Positions 26,113-38,040 are shown, counted from the stretch's first letter. The stretch is 64,000 bases of DNA from Collinsella sp. AK_207A (GCF_902501965.1 NZ_CABWID010000014.1:186001-250000), one strand, 5' to 3'. Made by a program: numbers and translations. The notes: generated by a model from the sequence alone, not told the origin.

Positions 26113-26607
26113 ATGGTGAAGACCGAGCTTGAGCAGCGGATCATCGACGCACTCGAAGCAGTGGCCGTACAGCATGGCATCGATGTCGTGGACGTTGAGG
26201 TCACGGGCGCCACCAAGGCTCCGTGCGTCCGCGTGCGCATCGACAACCTAGACGGGGGCCCCATCACGCTCGACGAGGTGACCGCGCAGAACGCGTGGGT
26301 CTCCGCCGTGGTGGAGGAACTCGACCCCGTGTCCGGCAGCTACACGCTCGAGGTCTCGAGCCCTGGTATGGCGCGCCCGCTGCGTCGGCCCGCGGACTTC
26401 GTCCGCTTCGCCGGTCAGGAGGTCGAGCTTGCCACTTCCGCCGTCTCGGGGCGCCGGAAGTGGACGGGGACCATCGTCGCCTCAACGGACGGGGGCGTCA
26501 CCCTCGAGCTCGAGGACGGCGAGCGCCGTGATTTTCCGTTCGACACCGTCAAGAAGTGCAACCTGAAGCCCGTCTACGACTTCAAGCCCAAGAAGGAAGG
26601 GGAGTAA
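26113..26607 (+). CDS. rimP: ribosome maturation factor RimP
   Basis: Acts in 30S maturation. A 164-residue protein with the family segments VVDVEVTGATKAPCVRVRID and YTLEVSSPGMARPLRRPADF (the LEVSSPGxxRPL signature). ATG 26113 follows AGGAGGTGTCCC. It is the first gene of rimP-nusA-infB-rbfA-nrnA-truB-ribF and shares the usual position just before nusA. Confidence 0.96.
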   Translation: MVKTELEQRIIDALEAVAVQHGIDVVDVEVTGATKAPCVRVRIDNLDGGPITLDEVTAQNAWVSAVVEELDPVSGSYTLEVSSPGMARPLRRPADFVRFAGQEVELATSAVSGRRKWTGTIVASTDGGVTLELEDGERRDFPFDTVKKCNLKPVYDFKPKKEGE

Positions 26608-26610
26608 CCC

Positions 26611-27873
26611 ATGGCATCCAAGATGATGGAAGCCCTCCAGGAGCTCTGCCAGGAGCGTCATATCGACCAACTCGCGCTCATCGACAGCCTGGAGCAGTCG
26701 CTCGCCAAGAGCTACGCCGAGATCCTGCACCTCGACTGGGGCGCCAAGGTCACCATCGACCGCGATACCGGCAAGATCTACGTCTACAAGCTCGTGCCGG
26801 ACGATGATTCCATGGACGAGGAGGGCAACTACACCCGCTTCGACGAGATCGACGTGACCCCCTCCGATACCTCGCGCATCGCCGCCCAGCACGCCAAGGC
26901 CGAGATCAACGCCATCGTGCGAAACGCCGCCCGCGAGCAGATCTACGAGGAGTTCTCCGGTCGCATCGGCGAGCTCATCAACGGCACCGTGCTGCAGTCC
27001 ACCTCCGACTTCACGATCGTGAAGATCCGCGAGGGCGTGGAGGCCGAGCTGCCCCACTTCGATCAGCGCCGCTTCGAGAACGAGCGCAACGAGCGCCCGC
27101 AGGGTGAGCGCTACATGCACAACCAACGCATCAAGGCCGTCATCATCGACGTGCGCGACCCGAACTCCACGCTGCCCCCGGTGCGCGGCGAGCACAGCCG
27201 TCCGCCCATCGTCATCTCCCGCACGCATCCCGCCCTCATCAAGGCGCTCTTCGAGCAGGAGGTGCCCGAGATCTACGAGGGCACGGTCGAGATCAAGTCC
27301 ATCGCACGTGAGCCCGGCCAGCGCTCCAAGGTGGCCGTACACTCCCTGGACGACCGCCTGGACCCCGTGGGCGCCTGCGTCGGTCCCAAGGGTAGCCGTG
27401 TGCGCGCCGTCGTGGGCGAGCTGCGCGGCGAGCGCGTCGACGTGATTCTCTGGAACGAGGATCCCGCCGTCTACGTCGCCAACGCGCTCTCCCCGGCGAA
27501 GGTCTCCCGCGTGCTCATCGACGAGGAGAAGAACTACGCCGGCGTGATCGTGCCCGACGACCAGCTCTCCCTCGCCATCGGCAAGGAGGGCCAGAACGCG
27601 CGCCTCGCCGCCCGCCTGACCGGTTGGCACATCGATATCAAGAACGAGACGCTCGCAGCCGACATCCTGAAGAACGTGCCCGCCCCCACCTCCGAGCCGG
27701 AAGACCTGCTCGATTCGAGCGAGGGCGACCTCGAGCCCGAGCGCTGCGCGTACGTGTCCGAGTCCGGCGTCCGCTGCCGCAACCAGGCGCGTCCCGGCTC
27801 CCGCTACTGCGGCGTGCACGAGGCCATGGCCGCCGGCGAAGACGCCGTCGAGGGCGTCGAGGACCTCGTCTAA
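26611..27873 (+). CDS. nusA: transcription factor NusA with a C-terminal Cys/His tail
   Basis: Regulates RNA polymerase pausing, termination and antitermination. The N-terminal polymerase-binding domain ([15 protein letters not shown]) is followed by the S1 domain ([17 protein letters not shown]) and two KH domains ([20 protein letters not shown] and [19 protein letters not shown]). Start ATG 26611 is 3 bases after rimP. Past the KH region the last 45 or so residues hold C-X9-C-X10-C-X2-H (about residues 379-403, ending SRYCGVH), a likely zinc site not found in E. coli or B. subtilis NusA. No ylxR gene follows, although it normally lies between nusA and infB. Confidence 0.97.
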   Translation: MASKMMEALQELCQERHIDQLALIDSLEQSLAKSYAEILHLDWGAKVTIDRDTGKIYVYKLVPDDDSMDEEGNYTRFDEIDVTPSDTSRIAAQHAKAEINAIVRNAAREQIYEEFSGRIGELINGTVLQSTSDFTIVKIREGVEAELPHFDQRRFENERNERPQGERYMHNQRIKAVIIDVRDPNSTLPPVRGEHSRPPIVISRTHPALIKALFEQEVPEIYEGTVEIKSIAREPGQRSKVAVHSLDDRLDPVGACVGPKGSRVRAVVGELRGERVDVILWNEDPAVYVANALSPAKVSRVLIDEEKNYAGVIVPDDQLSLAIGKEGQNARLAARLTGWHIDIKNETLAADILKNVPAPTSEPEDLLDSSEGDLEPERCAYVSESGVRCRNQARPGSRYCGVHEAMAAGEDAVEGVEDLV

Positions 27874-27936
27874 GCGCTTTCGCGCCCGTCCGTTTGACCA
27901 TTTGAACGAGCACGACCGTGCTTGAGAGGTAGGTAG

Positions 27937-30627
27937 ATGCCCATGGCGAAGGTTCGCGTTTCCAAGCTCGCCAAGGAGTTCGGCATGACGTCCAAGGAGC
28001 TCCTGGAACAACTCGCCGAGATGAAGATTCCCGCGTCCACGGCGTCCTCGATGCTCGAGGACGTGTACGTGACCATCGTGAAGCGTAAGCTCGCGCCCAT
28101 CCTCGAGGCGCGCGCCGCCGAGGTGGAGGCCGCCAAGGCCGCCGAGGCCGAGGCAGAGCGCGCCGAGGAAGCCGCTAAAGCCGCCGAGGCCGAGCGCCAG
28201 CGCCTAGCCGCCGAGGCGCGCCGACAGGAGGAGCGCCGCATTTCCCAGGAGCAGCGCGCCGCCGAGGAGGCCGCCCGCGCTGCCGCCGCGAAGGCCGAGG
28301 AGGAGGCGCGTGCGAAGGCCGAGGAGGAGCGCCGCGCCGCGGAGCTCGAGGCCAAGCGGCGCGCGGTTCCCGCTACCGATTCCGGCGCGCGCTTCCGCTC
28401 GTTGCTCGACCAGATCGCCGCGCAGGAGGCCGTCCTCGAGCAGAAGAAGGAGGAGAAGGCCGCTGCCGCCCCCGCCGCCGAGGAGCGCCCCCGCGGTCGC
28501 GGGCGCCGCGGTGAACGGACCGAGCGCCCCGAACGCCCCGAGCGCGGGACTGCGCCCGCGCACCGTCGCAGCAACGCCACGCCCGCCGTGCCCGCCGGTA
28601 TGGACGTTCCCAATCCCGAGAAGGCCGGAAAGGGCGGCAAGAAGCGCCGCGGCGGCCACGATCACGGGGACGAGGATCACTACAGCCGCATGGCCCGCGA
28701 GGCCGAGGAGTACAGCCGTGAGAAGGTGCTCGAGGAGGCCCGTGCCGCCGTCGAGGAGGCTGGCCGCGAGAGCACCGGTCGCCGCAAGAAGCGCAAGGAG
28801 AAGCGTGAGCGCGAGGCTGCCCGCGCCGAGCTGCAGCGCAAGGAAGAGGAGGCCAAGAACCAGGGCATGACCGTCGAGGAGCTCGATGCCATCAAGGTCC
28901 CGCAGGGCGTGACCGTGGCCGAGCTCGCCGAGGCGCTGGGCGTCTCCGCTAACGACATCATCAAGCGTCTGTTCCTCCTGGGTACCCCGCTCACCATGAC
29001 GCAGTCCATGTCCGACGACCTCGTGGAGCTCGTCGCCGACGACCTGGGCCGCCAGATCCGTATAACCACGCCGGAGGAGGAGAACTCCTATTCCTTCTAC
29101 GATGACCCGGCCGACCTGAAGCCGCGCCCGCCCGTGGTCACCGTCATGGGACATGTCGACCACGGCAAGACCTCGCTGCTCGACGCCATCCGCCACACCG
29201 GCGTGACGGCCACCGAGGCCGGCGGCATCACCCAGCACATCGGCGCCTCCCAAGTGAAGATCAACGGCCGTACCATCACGTTCGTCGACACCCCGGGGCA
29301 CGAGGCGTTCACCGCCATGCGTGCCCGCGGCGCCAAGGTCACCGACGTGGTCGTGCTGGTCGTGGCCGCTGACGACGGCGTCATGCCGCAGACGGTCGAG
29401 GCCATCAACCACTCCAAGGCCGCCGGCGTGCCCATCGTCGTCGCCGTGAACAAGTGCGATAAGCCCGACGCGAACCCCGACCGCGTGCGCCAGGAGCTCA
29501 CCGAGCACGGCGTCATCCCCGAGGAGTGGGGCGGCCAGAACATGTTCGTGAACGTCTCGGCCAAGAAGCACCAGGGCATCGACGACCTGCTCGAGACCAT
29601 CCTCCTGCAGGCCGACGTGCTCGACCTCAAGGCCAACCCGGACACCTTCGCCTCAGGCTACATCCTCGAGGGCAAGCTCGACCGCGGCCGCGGCCCGGTG
29701 GCCACGGCCCTCATCAACCGCGGCACCCTGAAGATCGGCGACGCCATCGTGGCCGGTCAGTGCTGGGGCCGCGTGCGCGCCATGCTGAACCCGCGCGGCG
29801 AGCAGGTAAAGGAGGCCAGGCCCTCCGATCCGGTCGAGATCCTGGGCCTGAACGCCGTGCCCGTGGCCGGTGACGAGTTCCGCGTCTTCGAGGACGACCG
29901 CGACGCCCGCGACCTCGCCGAGCAGCGCGCCCTCAAGGCCCGCATCGAGGAGCAGAACAAGGTCAAGCACGTCACGCTCGAGACGCTCTTCTCCGAGATG
30001 AGCGAGAACGAGCTCAAGGAGCTCAACCTCGTGGTCAAGGCCGACGTCCAGGGTTCCATCGAGGCCCTCGCCGACGCGCTGGGCAAGATGGACCAGTCCG
30101 AGGTGCGCATCAACATCATCCACTCCGCGGTGGGCGCCATCAACGAGACCGACGTCACGCTCGCCGACGCCTCTAACGCCATCATCATCGGCTTCGGCGT
30201 CCGCCCGGACGCCAAGGCGCGCGCGCAGGCCGAGAAGCAGAACGTGCAGATCAAGACCTACTCGATCATCTACAAGGCGATCGAGGACATCGACGCCGCG
30301 CGCATCGGTATGCTCAAGCCCACCGAGGAGGAGCGCCAGACCGGCTTCGCCGAGGTCCGCGAGACCTTCCGCGTGCCCAAGATCGGCCTCATCGCCGGCT
30401 GCATGATCACCGAGGGCGAGATCAGCCGTGACGACCGCGTCCGCGTGGTCCGCGACGGCGTGGTCATCTTCGACGGCAGCTTTGCCTCCATGCGCCGCTT
30501 CAAGGACGACGTCAAGAGCGTCAAGGCCGGTTACGAGTGCGGTCTCGGCATCGAGAAGTTCCAGGACATCAAGGTGGGCGACGTGCTCGAGGCGTACAAG
30601 ATCGTCCAGGTTGCCCGTACCGAGTAG
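27937..30627 (+). CDS. infB: translation initiation factor IF-2
   Basis: GTPase that brings fMet-tRNA to the 30S subunit. 896 residues. It starts [26 protein letters not shown], an IF2N domain split by its linker. An Ala/Glu/Arg/Lys-rich flexible region follows to about residue 310, then a second IF2N domain. The GTPase domain begins near residue 405 with [15 protein letters not shown] and continues with [15 protein letters not shown] and [10 protein letters not shown]. The C-terminal beta barrels are complete. ATG 27937 follows GAGGTAGG; an in-frame ATG at 27943 is nearly equivalent. Confidence 0.97.
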   Translation: MPMAKVRVSKLAKEFGMTSKELLEQLAEMKIPASTASSMLEDVYVTIVKRKLAPILEARAAEVEAAKAAEAEAERAEEAAKAAEAERQRLAAEARRQEERRISQEQRAAEEAARAAAAKAEEEARAKAEEERRAAELEAKRRAVPATDSGARFRSLLDQIAAQEAVLEQKKEEKAAAAPAAEERPRGRGRRGERTERPERPERGTAPAHRRSNATPAVPAGMDVPNPEKAGKGGKKRRGGHDHGDEDHYSRMAREAEEYSREKVLEEARAAVEEAGRESTGRRKKRKEKREREAARAELQRKEEEAKNQGMTVEELDAIKVPQGVTVAELAEALGVSANDIIKRLFLLGTPLTMTQSMSDDLVELVADDLGRQIRITTPEEENSYSFYDDPADLKPRPPVVTVMGHVDHGKTSLLDAIRHTGVTATEAGGITQHIGASQVKINGRTITFVDTPGHEAFTAMRARGAKVTDVVVLVVAADDGVMPQTVEAINHSKAAGVPIVVAVNKCDKPDANPDRVRQELTEHGVIPEEWGGQNMFVNVSAKKHQGIDDLLETILLQADVLDLKANPDTFASGYILEGKLDRGRGPVATALINRGTLKIGDAIVAGQCWGRVRAMLNPRGEQVKEARPSDPVEILGLNAVPVAGDEFRVFEDDRDARDLAEQRALKARIEEQNKVKHVTLETLFSEMSENELKELNLVVKADVQGSIEALADALGKMDQSEVRINIIHSAVGAINETDVTLADASNAIIIGFGVRPDAKARAQAEKQNVQIKTYSIIYKAIEDIDAARIGMLKPTEEERQTGFAEVRETFRVPKIGLIAGCMITEGEISRDDRVRVVRDGVVIFDGSFASMRRFKDDVKSVKAGYECGLGIEKFQDIKVGDVLEAYKIVQVARTE

Positions 30628-30642
30628 CAAGGGGGTCCCGCT

Positions 30643-31062
30643 ATGAAGCAGACGAACGCCACGCGCCGTCTGGGGCAGCAGCTCCAGGAGAAGCTCGGCT
30701 ACATCCTGCTCTTCGAGGTCGCGGATCCCCGGCTCGACCTCGTCACGCTCACCGGAGTGGACGTCGCGCCCGACCGCAGCTACGCCCGCGTGTTCGTGAG
30801 CTGCGACGAGGCCCGCTACGACGAGGTCCTCGAGGCGCTCGCCGCCGCGAAGGGCCGCATCCGGAGTCTGCTCGCGCACGCCCTCGACTGGCGCGTGACG
30901 CCGGAGCTCGACTTCCGGATCGATCGCTCCACCGATGAGGCGGAGCGCATCACCGAGGCGCTGAAGCAGCGTCCCGCCACGATCGATGTCGAGAAGGACG
31001 AGGAGGGCTATCCGATCGCCCCCGCGGACCCTGCCGACGCTACCGATCAGGAAACGGACTAG
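30643..31062 (+). CDS. rbfA: ribosome-binding factor A
   Basis: KH-fold 30S maturation factor. 139 residues with LGQQLQEKLGYILLFEVADPRL and the core DVAPDRSYARVFVSC, then LDFRIDRSTDEAERI, all typical. It has an acidic tail of about 25 residues ending DATDQETD. It lies 15 bases after infB behind AAGGGGG. Confidence 0.95.
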   Translation: MKQTNATRRLGQQLQEKLGYILLFEVADPRLDLVTLTGVDVAPDRSYARVFVSCDEARYDEVLEALAAAKGRIRSLLAHALDWRVTPELDFRIDRSTDEAERITEALKQRPATIDVEKDEEGYPIAPADPADATDQETD

Positions 31063-31078
31063 GAGGCCGCTCAAAGCA

Positions 31079-32215
31079 ATGGGTGTTTCATCCCAGGCAT
31101 GCTCGGACGCCAGCGTCGCAGCCTTTCAGGGCATCTTCAAGCTCATTGAGGGCGCCCATCGCATCGCCATCTCGGGTCATACGGCCCCCGATGGCGATGC
31201 CCTCGGCTGCGTGCTCGGTCTCGGACTCGCCATCCGCGAGCGTTATCCGGAGAAGGACGTCTCGTTCCTCCTTGCGGATGACGCCCCCGTGCCGCGAATC
31301 CTCGCCTTCATGGCGGGTGCCGACGAGCTAACGCCCGCCTGTCGCTATCAGGGGTCTCCTGACCTCTTCATCTCGGTGGACGTGCCCACGGTGGAGCGTT
31401 TGAAGGACGCTGGGCTCGTACTCTTGCGCTCCCGGCATGTCGCGTGCTTCGACCATCATCCCGCACGCCAGGAGTTTGCCGACATCGCCGTCAGGAGAAC
31501 GGACTGCGCGGCGTGCGGTGTCATCATCGAGCGCTTCCTCGCTGCCACCGGCTTCACGCTCACGTCCGATGTGGCGACCTGCCTGCTCTGCGGTATCGTG
31601 ACCGACACCGGGCGGTTCCAGTACCAGAACGCCGATCCGCTCGCCTTCCACGTTGCCTCCAAGCTCGTTGCCCATGGCGCCGAGCCCGCGCGCATCGCGC
31701 TGGAGGTCTACCAGAGCCAGCGTCTGGAGTATCTGCATCTGGAGTCCGTGGTCATGGGGCGCATCGCCTCGCTCGCCCATGGGCGCGTGGCGTATAGCTA
31801 CAGCTTCGCCGGCGACCTGGCGCGCTTCGGGGTGGGCATGGACGAATGCGACGGCCTCGTGGACGTCGTTCGCTCCGTGGGAGGCGTCGAGGTGTGCCTC
31901 TTCCTCAAGGAAGCTCCCGGCGGGGGAGAGGTGCGCGGAAACCTGCGGAGCAAGGGCCCGCTCAGCGTCTCCGGCATCGCCGAGCGCTTCGGCGGCGGCG
32001 GGCACGCCGCCGCGGCCGGCTTTACCTACCATGGCACCGTCGCGCAGGCACTCGATGAGATCCTCCCCCTGCTCGTGCAGCTGGTGGGCGAAGATCCCAC
32101 GGGCGTCTGCTGCCAGGCGCTTCCCGATGGTCGGTTGGTGCCGTTCCGCTCCACCGCCGTTGGGCGCACCTCGATGCTCTCCGCCGGAAACACCGGCATG
32201 TTCCCCCGTCCCTGA
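31079..32215 (+). CDS. DHH/DHHA1 phosphoesterase (NrnA-like oligoribonuclease)
   Basis: A 378-residue DHH-family enzyme. It probably degrades nanoRNAs and/or dephosphorylates pAp, as NrnA does. Motifs: SGHTAPDGDALGC (DHH motif I), the metal-binding ACFDHHPARQEFAD (DHH), and the DHHA1 glycine loop RFGGGGHAAAAGF near the C-terminus. ATG 31079 (MGVSSQACS) begins 16 bases after rbfA with AGGAGG inside that gap. Position between rbfA and truB is the common one. The extra C-terminal 35 residues (after about 345) have no recognised domain. Confidence 0.92.
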   Translation: MGVSSQACSDASVAAFQGIFKLIEGAHRIAISGHTAPDGDALGCVLGLGLAIRERYPEKDVSFLLADDAPVPRILAFMAGADELTPACRYQGSPDLFISVDVPTVERLKDAGLVLLRSRHVACFDHHPARQEFADIAVRRTDCAACGVIIERFLAATGFTLTSDVATCLLCGIVTDTGRFQYQNADPLAFHVASKLVAHGAEPARIALEVYQSQRLEYLHLESVVMGRIASLAHGRVAYSYSFAGDLARFGVGMDECDGLVDVVRSVGGVEVCLFLKEAPGGGEVRGNLRSKGPLSVSGIAERFGGGGHAAAAGFTYHGTVAQALDEILPLLVQLVGEDPTGVCCQALPDGRLVPFRSTAVGRTSMLSAGNTGMFPRP

Positions 32216-32242
32216 ACGTCTTCTGCACCCATGTAGACGAGG

Positions 32243-32287
32243 CGATGCCGTCTCCCCGCCCTGCCGGGCACCGGGGAGACGGCATCG
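32243..32287. repeat. perfect 16-bp inverted repeat between nrnA-like gene and truB
   Basis: CGATGCCGTCTCCCCG (32243-32258) is perfectly complementary to 32272-32287 around a 13-base loop. It occupies half of the 99-base gap inside an otherwise tight operon, and no T-tract follows. It may reduce read-through or protect the upstream mRNA end. Confidence 0.75.
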
Positions 32288-32314
32288 TGCTCGAACCCTG
32301 AAGGGAGCCAGTCC

Positions 32315-33286
32315 ATGGCACGTCGCGGACAACCGTCGCAGCTGAACGCGCTCATCGCCATCGATAAGCCCGAGGGCTGCACCTCGCATGACGTGGTCGC
32401 CCGCGTGCGCCGCGCGTGCGACGAGCGCCGCGTGGGACACGCCGGGACGCTCGACCCCCTGGCATCCGGTGTGATGGTCGTCGGAATCGGCCAGGCGACC
32501 CGTCTGCTCGGGGCCCTCACCCTCGATACGAAGGGGTATGTGGCCCGCATCCGCTTTGGATCCGAGACCGACACCGATGATGCCGAGGGCCGGCGAACCG
32601 CGGCGGCCCCGTGCGCCGACGAGCTCTGGGACGAGTCGTTCGCCCACGCCGTCCTCAAGCGCTTCCTCGGCTCCTCGATGCAGGTTCCTCCCGCGTACTC
32701 CGCCATCTCCGTCAACGGCGTCCGTTCCTATAAGCGGGCGCGCGCAGGGGAGGACGTGGACCTTCCCGCCAGGCCCATCGAGGTGGGCCTGGCTGCGCTG
32801 CTCTCGATCGAATCCGAGGAGCTACCCGATGGGGAGGCGGGGCCGCGCCGAGCGGTTCCCGTCTGGACGGTCGCCTTCAGCGTGAGCAAGGGTACCTATA
32901 TCCGCTCGCTCGCTCGCGACATCGGACGCGCGGCGGGGTCCGCCGCCCATGTCTCCGCGCTTCGGCGCACCTCGTCGGGATGCGTCGACCTCGGCCGGAG
33001 CGTTTCCCTCGAGGGGCTCGATGCCGATGTCGCGCGCGCCCACGCCCTTGACCCGGTGGCGGCGCTCGGCCTCACCGCGCGCGAGGTAGGGGAGCGCGAG
33101 CTCGCGGACATCTCCTTCGGCCGTTCGCTTCGCTGCGATGTTAGCCTGACCGATCTCGACGCGGCGACCCCTGCTTCCATCGCGCTCGTGCACGGGGGAA
33201 AGCTCCACGCCATCGCGCGGCCGGATGCCGGCCTACTCGTGATGGAACAGGTATATCCGCAGCCTATCGAAGGGGTTCGACTATGA
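32315..33286 (+). CDS. truB: tRNA pseudouridine-55 synthase TruB
   Basis: Makes pseudouridine 55 in the T loop of tRNAs. 323 residues. The catalytic Asp is in GHAGTLDPLASGVMVV; IAIDKPEGCTSHDVVARVR and KGTYIRSLARDIGRAAG are the other conserved blocks. ATG 32315 follows AAGGGAG. Its 3' end overlaps ribF by ATGA, so the two are translationally coupled. Confidence 0.96.
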   Translation: MARRGQPSQLNALIAIDKPEGCTSHDVVARVRRACDERRVGHAGTLDPLASGVMVVGIGQATRLLGALTLDTKGYVARIRFGSETDTDDAEGRRTAAAPCADELWDESFAHAVLKRFLGSSMQVPPAYSAISVNGVRSYKRARAGEDVDLPARPIEVGLAALLSIESEELPDGEAGPRRAVPVWTVAFSVSKGTYIRSLARDIGRAAGSAAHVSALRRTSSGCVDLGRSVSLEGLDADVARAHALDPVAALGLTAREVGERELADISFGRSLRCDVSLTDLDAATPASIALVHGGKLHAIARPDAGLLVMEQVYPQPIEGVRL

Positions 33287-34326
33287 GTGACGTTTCCCTG
33301 GCTCGGAAGCTCGCACGCGATTTCATGCTCTATGGAACGGCGGCCCCGCTGCTCCGTTTGGATCCAGGCCTTCCATCTCGTCCCGGCGCGACGGCTCCGC
33401 TGCCCGCCGCGATCGCCATCGGCGCCTTCGACGGCGTGCACCGCGGCCATCGCCACCTCCTCGACGGCCTTATCGCCGACGCGCGCGCCCGCGGGGTCGA
33501 GGCCATCGCGGTGACCTTCGACCCCGATCCCGACACCGTGGTCGCCCCTGCCCCGGCGCCCAAGCTCATGACCCGCCACGACCGCCTCGCGGCGCTGGCG
33601 CGCAGCGGCGTCGATCGCGTCGTCGTAGTGCCCTTCACCCCCAAGCTCGCGGCGCTCGACCATCGTGCGTTCTTCGATGACGTGCTCGGGCGCATCCTGG
33701 ATATCCGCTCCGTCCACGTGGGCTCGAACTTTCGCCTAGGCGCCCACGGCGCGGGCACCGTCGAGGTGCTGAAGCGCTGGGGCGAGGAACGCGGCATCGC
33801 CGTGACCGGGCACGAGCTCGTTTGGGAGGACGGCTCCGCCATCTCAGCCACCCGCATCCGCGAGCTCATCGCCCAGGGCGATCTTCCCGAGGCCCATCGG
33901 CTGCTCGGGCGTCCCTATGCGGTGCGCGGCACCGTGGTCCATGGGCGCGGGAAGGGCACCGGCATGGGCTTCCCCACCGCGAACGTGGCACGCTCCGAGC
34001 TCATCCAGATGCCTGCCGACGGCGTCTACGCCGGCTGGACCCTCGTTCCCGGTATGCATGGCGATCCCGACGTTGCCTATCCCTCCGCCGTCAACGTCGG
34101 ACTACCGCCCATGTTCGCGAACGATCCGAGTTCCGCCACGCTCGAGGCCACGCTGCTCGGCTTCTCCGGCGACCTCTACGGCCGCGAGGTGACGGTGCTC
34201 TTCACGGAGCGCCTGAGGCCCCAGATTCACTTTTCCTCGATCGGCGAACTCGTGTCTGCCGTACGGGGTAACATCGAGGATGTACGGCAACAGCTCGGTA
34301 GCGAAGGCGTCTCCCTTGCTCGATAA
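33283..34326 (+). CDS. ribF: bifunctional riboflavin kinase / FAD synthetase
   Basis: Makes FMN then FAD. The N-terminal adenylyltransferase domain has IGAFDGVHRGHRHLLDGL (the GxFDGxHxGH motif) and SATRIRELIAQGDL. The C-terminal flavokinase domain has GKGTGMGFPTANVAR and an ending NIEDVRQQLGSEGVSLAR. 347 residues. The start overlaps truB (ATGA at 33283), and the first 30 or so residues precede the catalytic fold. Confidence 0.96.
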   Translation: MSDVSLARKLARDFMLYGTAAPLLRLDPGLPSRPGATAPLPAAIAIGAFDGVHRGHRHLLDGLIADARARGVEAIAVTFDPDPDTVVAPAPAPKLMTRHDRLAALARSGVDRVVVVPFTPKLAALDHRAFFDDVLGRILDIRSVHVGSNFRLGAHGAGTVEVLKRWGEERGIAVTGHELVWEDGSAISATRIRELIAQGDLPEAHRLLGRPYAVRGTVVHGRGKGTGMGFPTANVARSELIQMPADGVYAGWTLVPGMHGDPDVAYPSAVNVGLPPMFANDPSSATLEATLLGFSGDLYGREVTVLFTERLRPQIHFSSIGELVSAVRGNIEDVRQQLGSEGVSLAR

Positions 34327-34389
34327 GCCGGGGAATCGGTTGGCATTGGTTCGGTTGTTGAAGGTTCGCTGCTATGGGGAGGTTCCCAC

Positions 34390-36435
34390 ATGATCTCTGA
34401 CGAGGACATCGAGCGCGTGCGCGCTGCGACGGACCTGGTTCAGCTCGTGCAGGAAACCGTCGAGCTCAAACCGCGCGGTCGCGAGTTCTGGTGCTGCTGC
34501 CCTTTTCATGGTGAGAAGACCCCGAGCTTCCACATCATCCCCGCCACCCAGGTGTGGCACTGCTTTGGCTGCGGCGAGGGCGGCGACGCCTTCAAGTACG
34601 TCATGAAGCGTGAGAACCTGAGCTTCCCCGAGGCCATCCACTACCTCGCCGACCGGGCGAACATCGAGATCAGCGACACGCAGGGCCAACGGGGCTCCGG
34701 GACCAAGCGTGCTCGCCTCATCGCCTGCTGCGAGGAGGCGAGCACCTTCTTCCACACGATGCTCATGCGGGGCAAGGACGATACCGGCCGGGCGTACTGC
34801 AAGAAACGCCAGCTCGACGCCGCGGTGTGCAAGCGCTATCGACTGGGTTACGCGCCCGGGCGCGGCTCGCTCGTAGCGCACCTCCGCGCCGCGGGGTTCA
34901 CGCCGCGGGAGATGATCGACGCCAACGTCGCGGTCTCTCGGAACCGCGGCCTCGCGGATCGCTTCTTTGACCGCGTCATGTTCCCCATCTTCGACGAGCA
35001 GGGCCGCTGCATCGCGTTCGGCGGGCGAATCACGGGGGATGGCGAGCCCAAGTACCTGAACACGGCCGAGACGCCCCTCTTTCACAAGAAACGCAACCTC
35101 TACGGCTTTAACTGGGCTAAGGAGCACATCGTCGCCCAGGATGAGGCGATCGTGGTCGAGGGCTACACCGATGCTATCGCCTGCTGGGAGGGCGGTATCG
35201 GCAACGTGGTCGCCACGCTCGGAACCGCGCTCACGGAGCACCACGTGAAGACCCTCACGCGCTTCGCCAAGCGGATCGTCTACCTCTTCGATGGCGACGC
35301 GGCCGGGCAGAAGGCCGCCGAGCGCGCGATCCAATTCGTCGAGGGTGCCGACGTTGACCTCCGCTGCGTGATACTGCCCGATGACATGGATCCCAACGAC
35401 TTCGTCCACGCACGGGGCGGTGACGCGCTGCGCGCGCTCCTCGAAAAGGCCGAGCCGCTCCTGGACTTCGTGTTCCGAAAGCTTGAGGATCGAAGCGACG
35501 TCTCCACTCCGGGCGGTCGCGCCAAGGCGCTCGACGACGCGCTTCGACTCATCTACCCCCTGCGCGCGAGCTATATGATCGACTCCTACTACATGCGCAT
35601 CGCGGACTTGCTGGACATCGACGTCGCCATGGTGCGCGAGGCTGCGCCCAACGTGTTCCGCGAGGTTGCACGGTCGGAGGAGCGTGCCCGAGTGCGCGAG
35701 GAGCGCTTTGAGGCTTCCGCCGCTGCGCGCGCGCGTCGAGGTGGCGCCACCGGTCACCAGCCTGCCGGTCGTCCCGAGTCCGCCGGCCCCGTGATCTCAA
35801 CCGATTCCAGCGCGCCCTCCGATGAGGAGGTCCCGCTGGATACCTACGACGACATGCCGCTTCCGCCGGAGGACGGGGGCTTCGATGTCCCCAAAGCAAC
35901 AGGGGCCGCCGGAGCCCCCTCGCCCTGGGCCCAAACGACCGCCGTGCCCGTCCTCACCGACCTCGAGCGCCGCGCGCTCGGCTGCGAGCGCGAGCTCCTC
36001 ACGCTCCTCACGTCGTATCCCGACGTGTTCCGTCCCTATGCCGAGCGTATCGCGGACTTCAACTGGGTGGAGCCGAGAAACGAGGCGATCGCCTGGGCGG
36101 TGCTCTCAACGCCCGAGGGCACCGACGGCGCCGGGGCCATGGAAGCGGCGCGCGCCGTTTGCCCCGAAGCCGCCGAGCTCGTCTCGAGCGGAACCCTCGA
36201 GGCCACGAGCGCGCATCCCACGACGACCAACGTCAAGTTCCTGCTCGACACCCTCGAGCTCTATACCGTCAATCGCCGCATGCGCTCGACGCAGGCTAAG
36301 ATCCGCAGCGGCAGGGTGTCTGACGCCGGCGAGCGCCGCGAGCTCACCATTCAGGCGACGCGCGACGCGGCACGGGCGCGCGAGCTTGCCAGAGAGCTCG
36401 AGGGCGTGGCCGACCCGTTCCGCAACGACGAGTAA
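34390..36435 (+). CDS. dnaG: DNA primase
   Basis: Makes RNA primers for replication. The N-terminal zinc finger uses Cys37, His40, Cys58 and Cys61 (CPFHGEKTPSF ... CFGCGEGG). The TOPRIM catalytic core shows VVEGYTDAIACW and YLFDGDAAGQKAAER. A flexible linker (about 440-510) leads to the helicase-binding domain. 681 residues. ATG 34390 follows GGGGAGG. It stands 63 bases after ribF and 136 bases before rpoD, matching the classic dnaG-rpoD macromolecular synthesis operon. Confidence 0.96.
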   Translation: MISDEDIERVRAATDLVQLVQETVELKPRGREFWCCCPFHGEKTPSFHIIPATQVWHCFGCGEGGDAFKYVMKRENLSFPEAIHYLADRANIEISDTQGQRGSGTKRARLIACCEEASTFFHTMLMRGKDDTGRAYCKKRQLDAAVCKRYRLGYAPGRGSLVAHLRAAGFTPREMIDANVAVSRNRGLADRFFDRVMFPIFDEQGRCIAFGGRITGDGEPKYLNTAETPLFHKKRNLYGFNWAKEHIVAQDEAIVVEGYTDAIACWEGGIGNVVATLGTALTEHHVKTLTRFAKRIVYLFDGDAAGQKAAERAIQFVEGADVDLRCVILPDDMDPNDFVHARGGDALRALLEKAEPLLDFVFRKLEDRSDVSTPGGRAKALDDALRLIYPLRASYMIDSYYMRIADLLDIDVAMVREAAPNVFREVARSEERARVREERFEASAAARARRGGATGHQPAGRPESAGPVISTDSSAPSDEEVPLDTYDDMPLPPEDGGFDVPKATGAAGAPSPWAQTTAVPVLTDLERRALGCERELLTLLTSYPDVFRPYAERIADFNWVEPRNEAIAWAVLSTPEGTDGAGAMEAARAVCPEAAELVSSGTLEATSAHPTTTNVKFLLDTLELYTVNRRMRSTQAKIRSGRVSDAGERRELTIQATRDAARARELARELEGVADPFRNDE

Positions 36436-36571
36436 CCTTCGGGCCTTGCTGCGATTCCCTTGCCGGAAGACGCGAAGAAATACCGCGCGTTCGGGTATGG
36501 AACCCAAGGTAGCGGGGTAAAGCCAAGTATGCTAAAGTAATGTGTCCTTTTGTGTTATGGAGGGAGAACTT

Positions 36572-37912
<1,341 letters not shown>

Positions 37913-37928
37913 TCGCTCCAAATAGGTC

Positions 37929-38040
37929 GCATCGGACCCGTGTACCTTGCGCTCAGTCCTCGCGAGACTGGAAAACGGCTGCGCCGTTTTCGCAGTTCGC
38001 TGCGGAGTGTCGCTTCAGGTACACGGGTCCGATGCTTTTT
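37929..38040 (+). terminator. rpoD terminator built from palindromic family copy 2
   Basis: Outer arms GCATCGGACCCGTGTACC (37929-37946) and 38018-38035 are perfectly complementary over 18 bases and followed by TTTTT (38036-38040), a terminator for rpoD. Nested inside are box A CAGTCCTCGCGAGACTGG (37954-37971), a perfect small hairpin AAAACGGC/GCCGTTTT (37972-37990) and box B CAGTTCGCT (37993-38001). The box order puts this copy on the plus strand. Confidence 0.8.

Noticed and set aside
28081-28860. Repeat region in infB suggesting an assembly artefact or mobile repeat
   Set aside because: The Ala/Glu/Arg-rich sequence is the normal flexible N-terminal region of IF-2 in high-GC bacteria and stays in frame.
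36528-36538. Promoter directly before rpoD (TATGCT / TAAAGT)
   Set aside because: A -10-like box is visible, but no acceptable -35 lies at 16-18 bases, so it was not listed as a feature.
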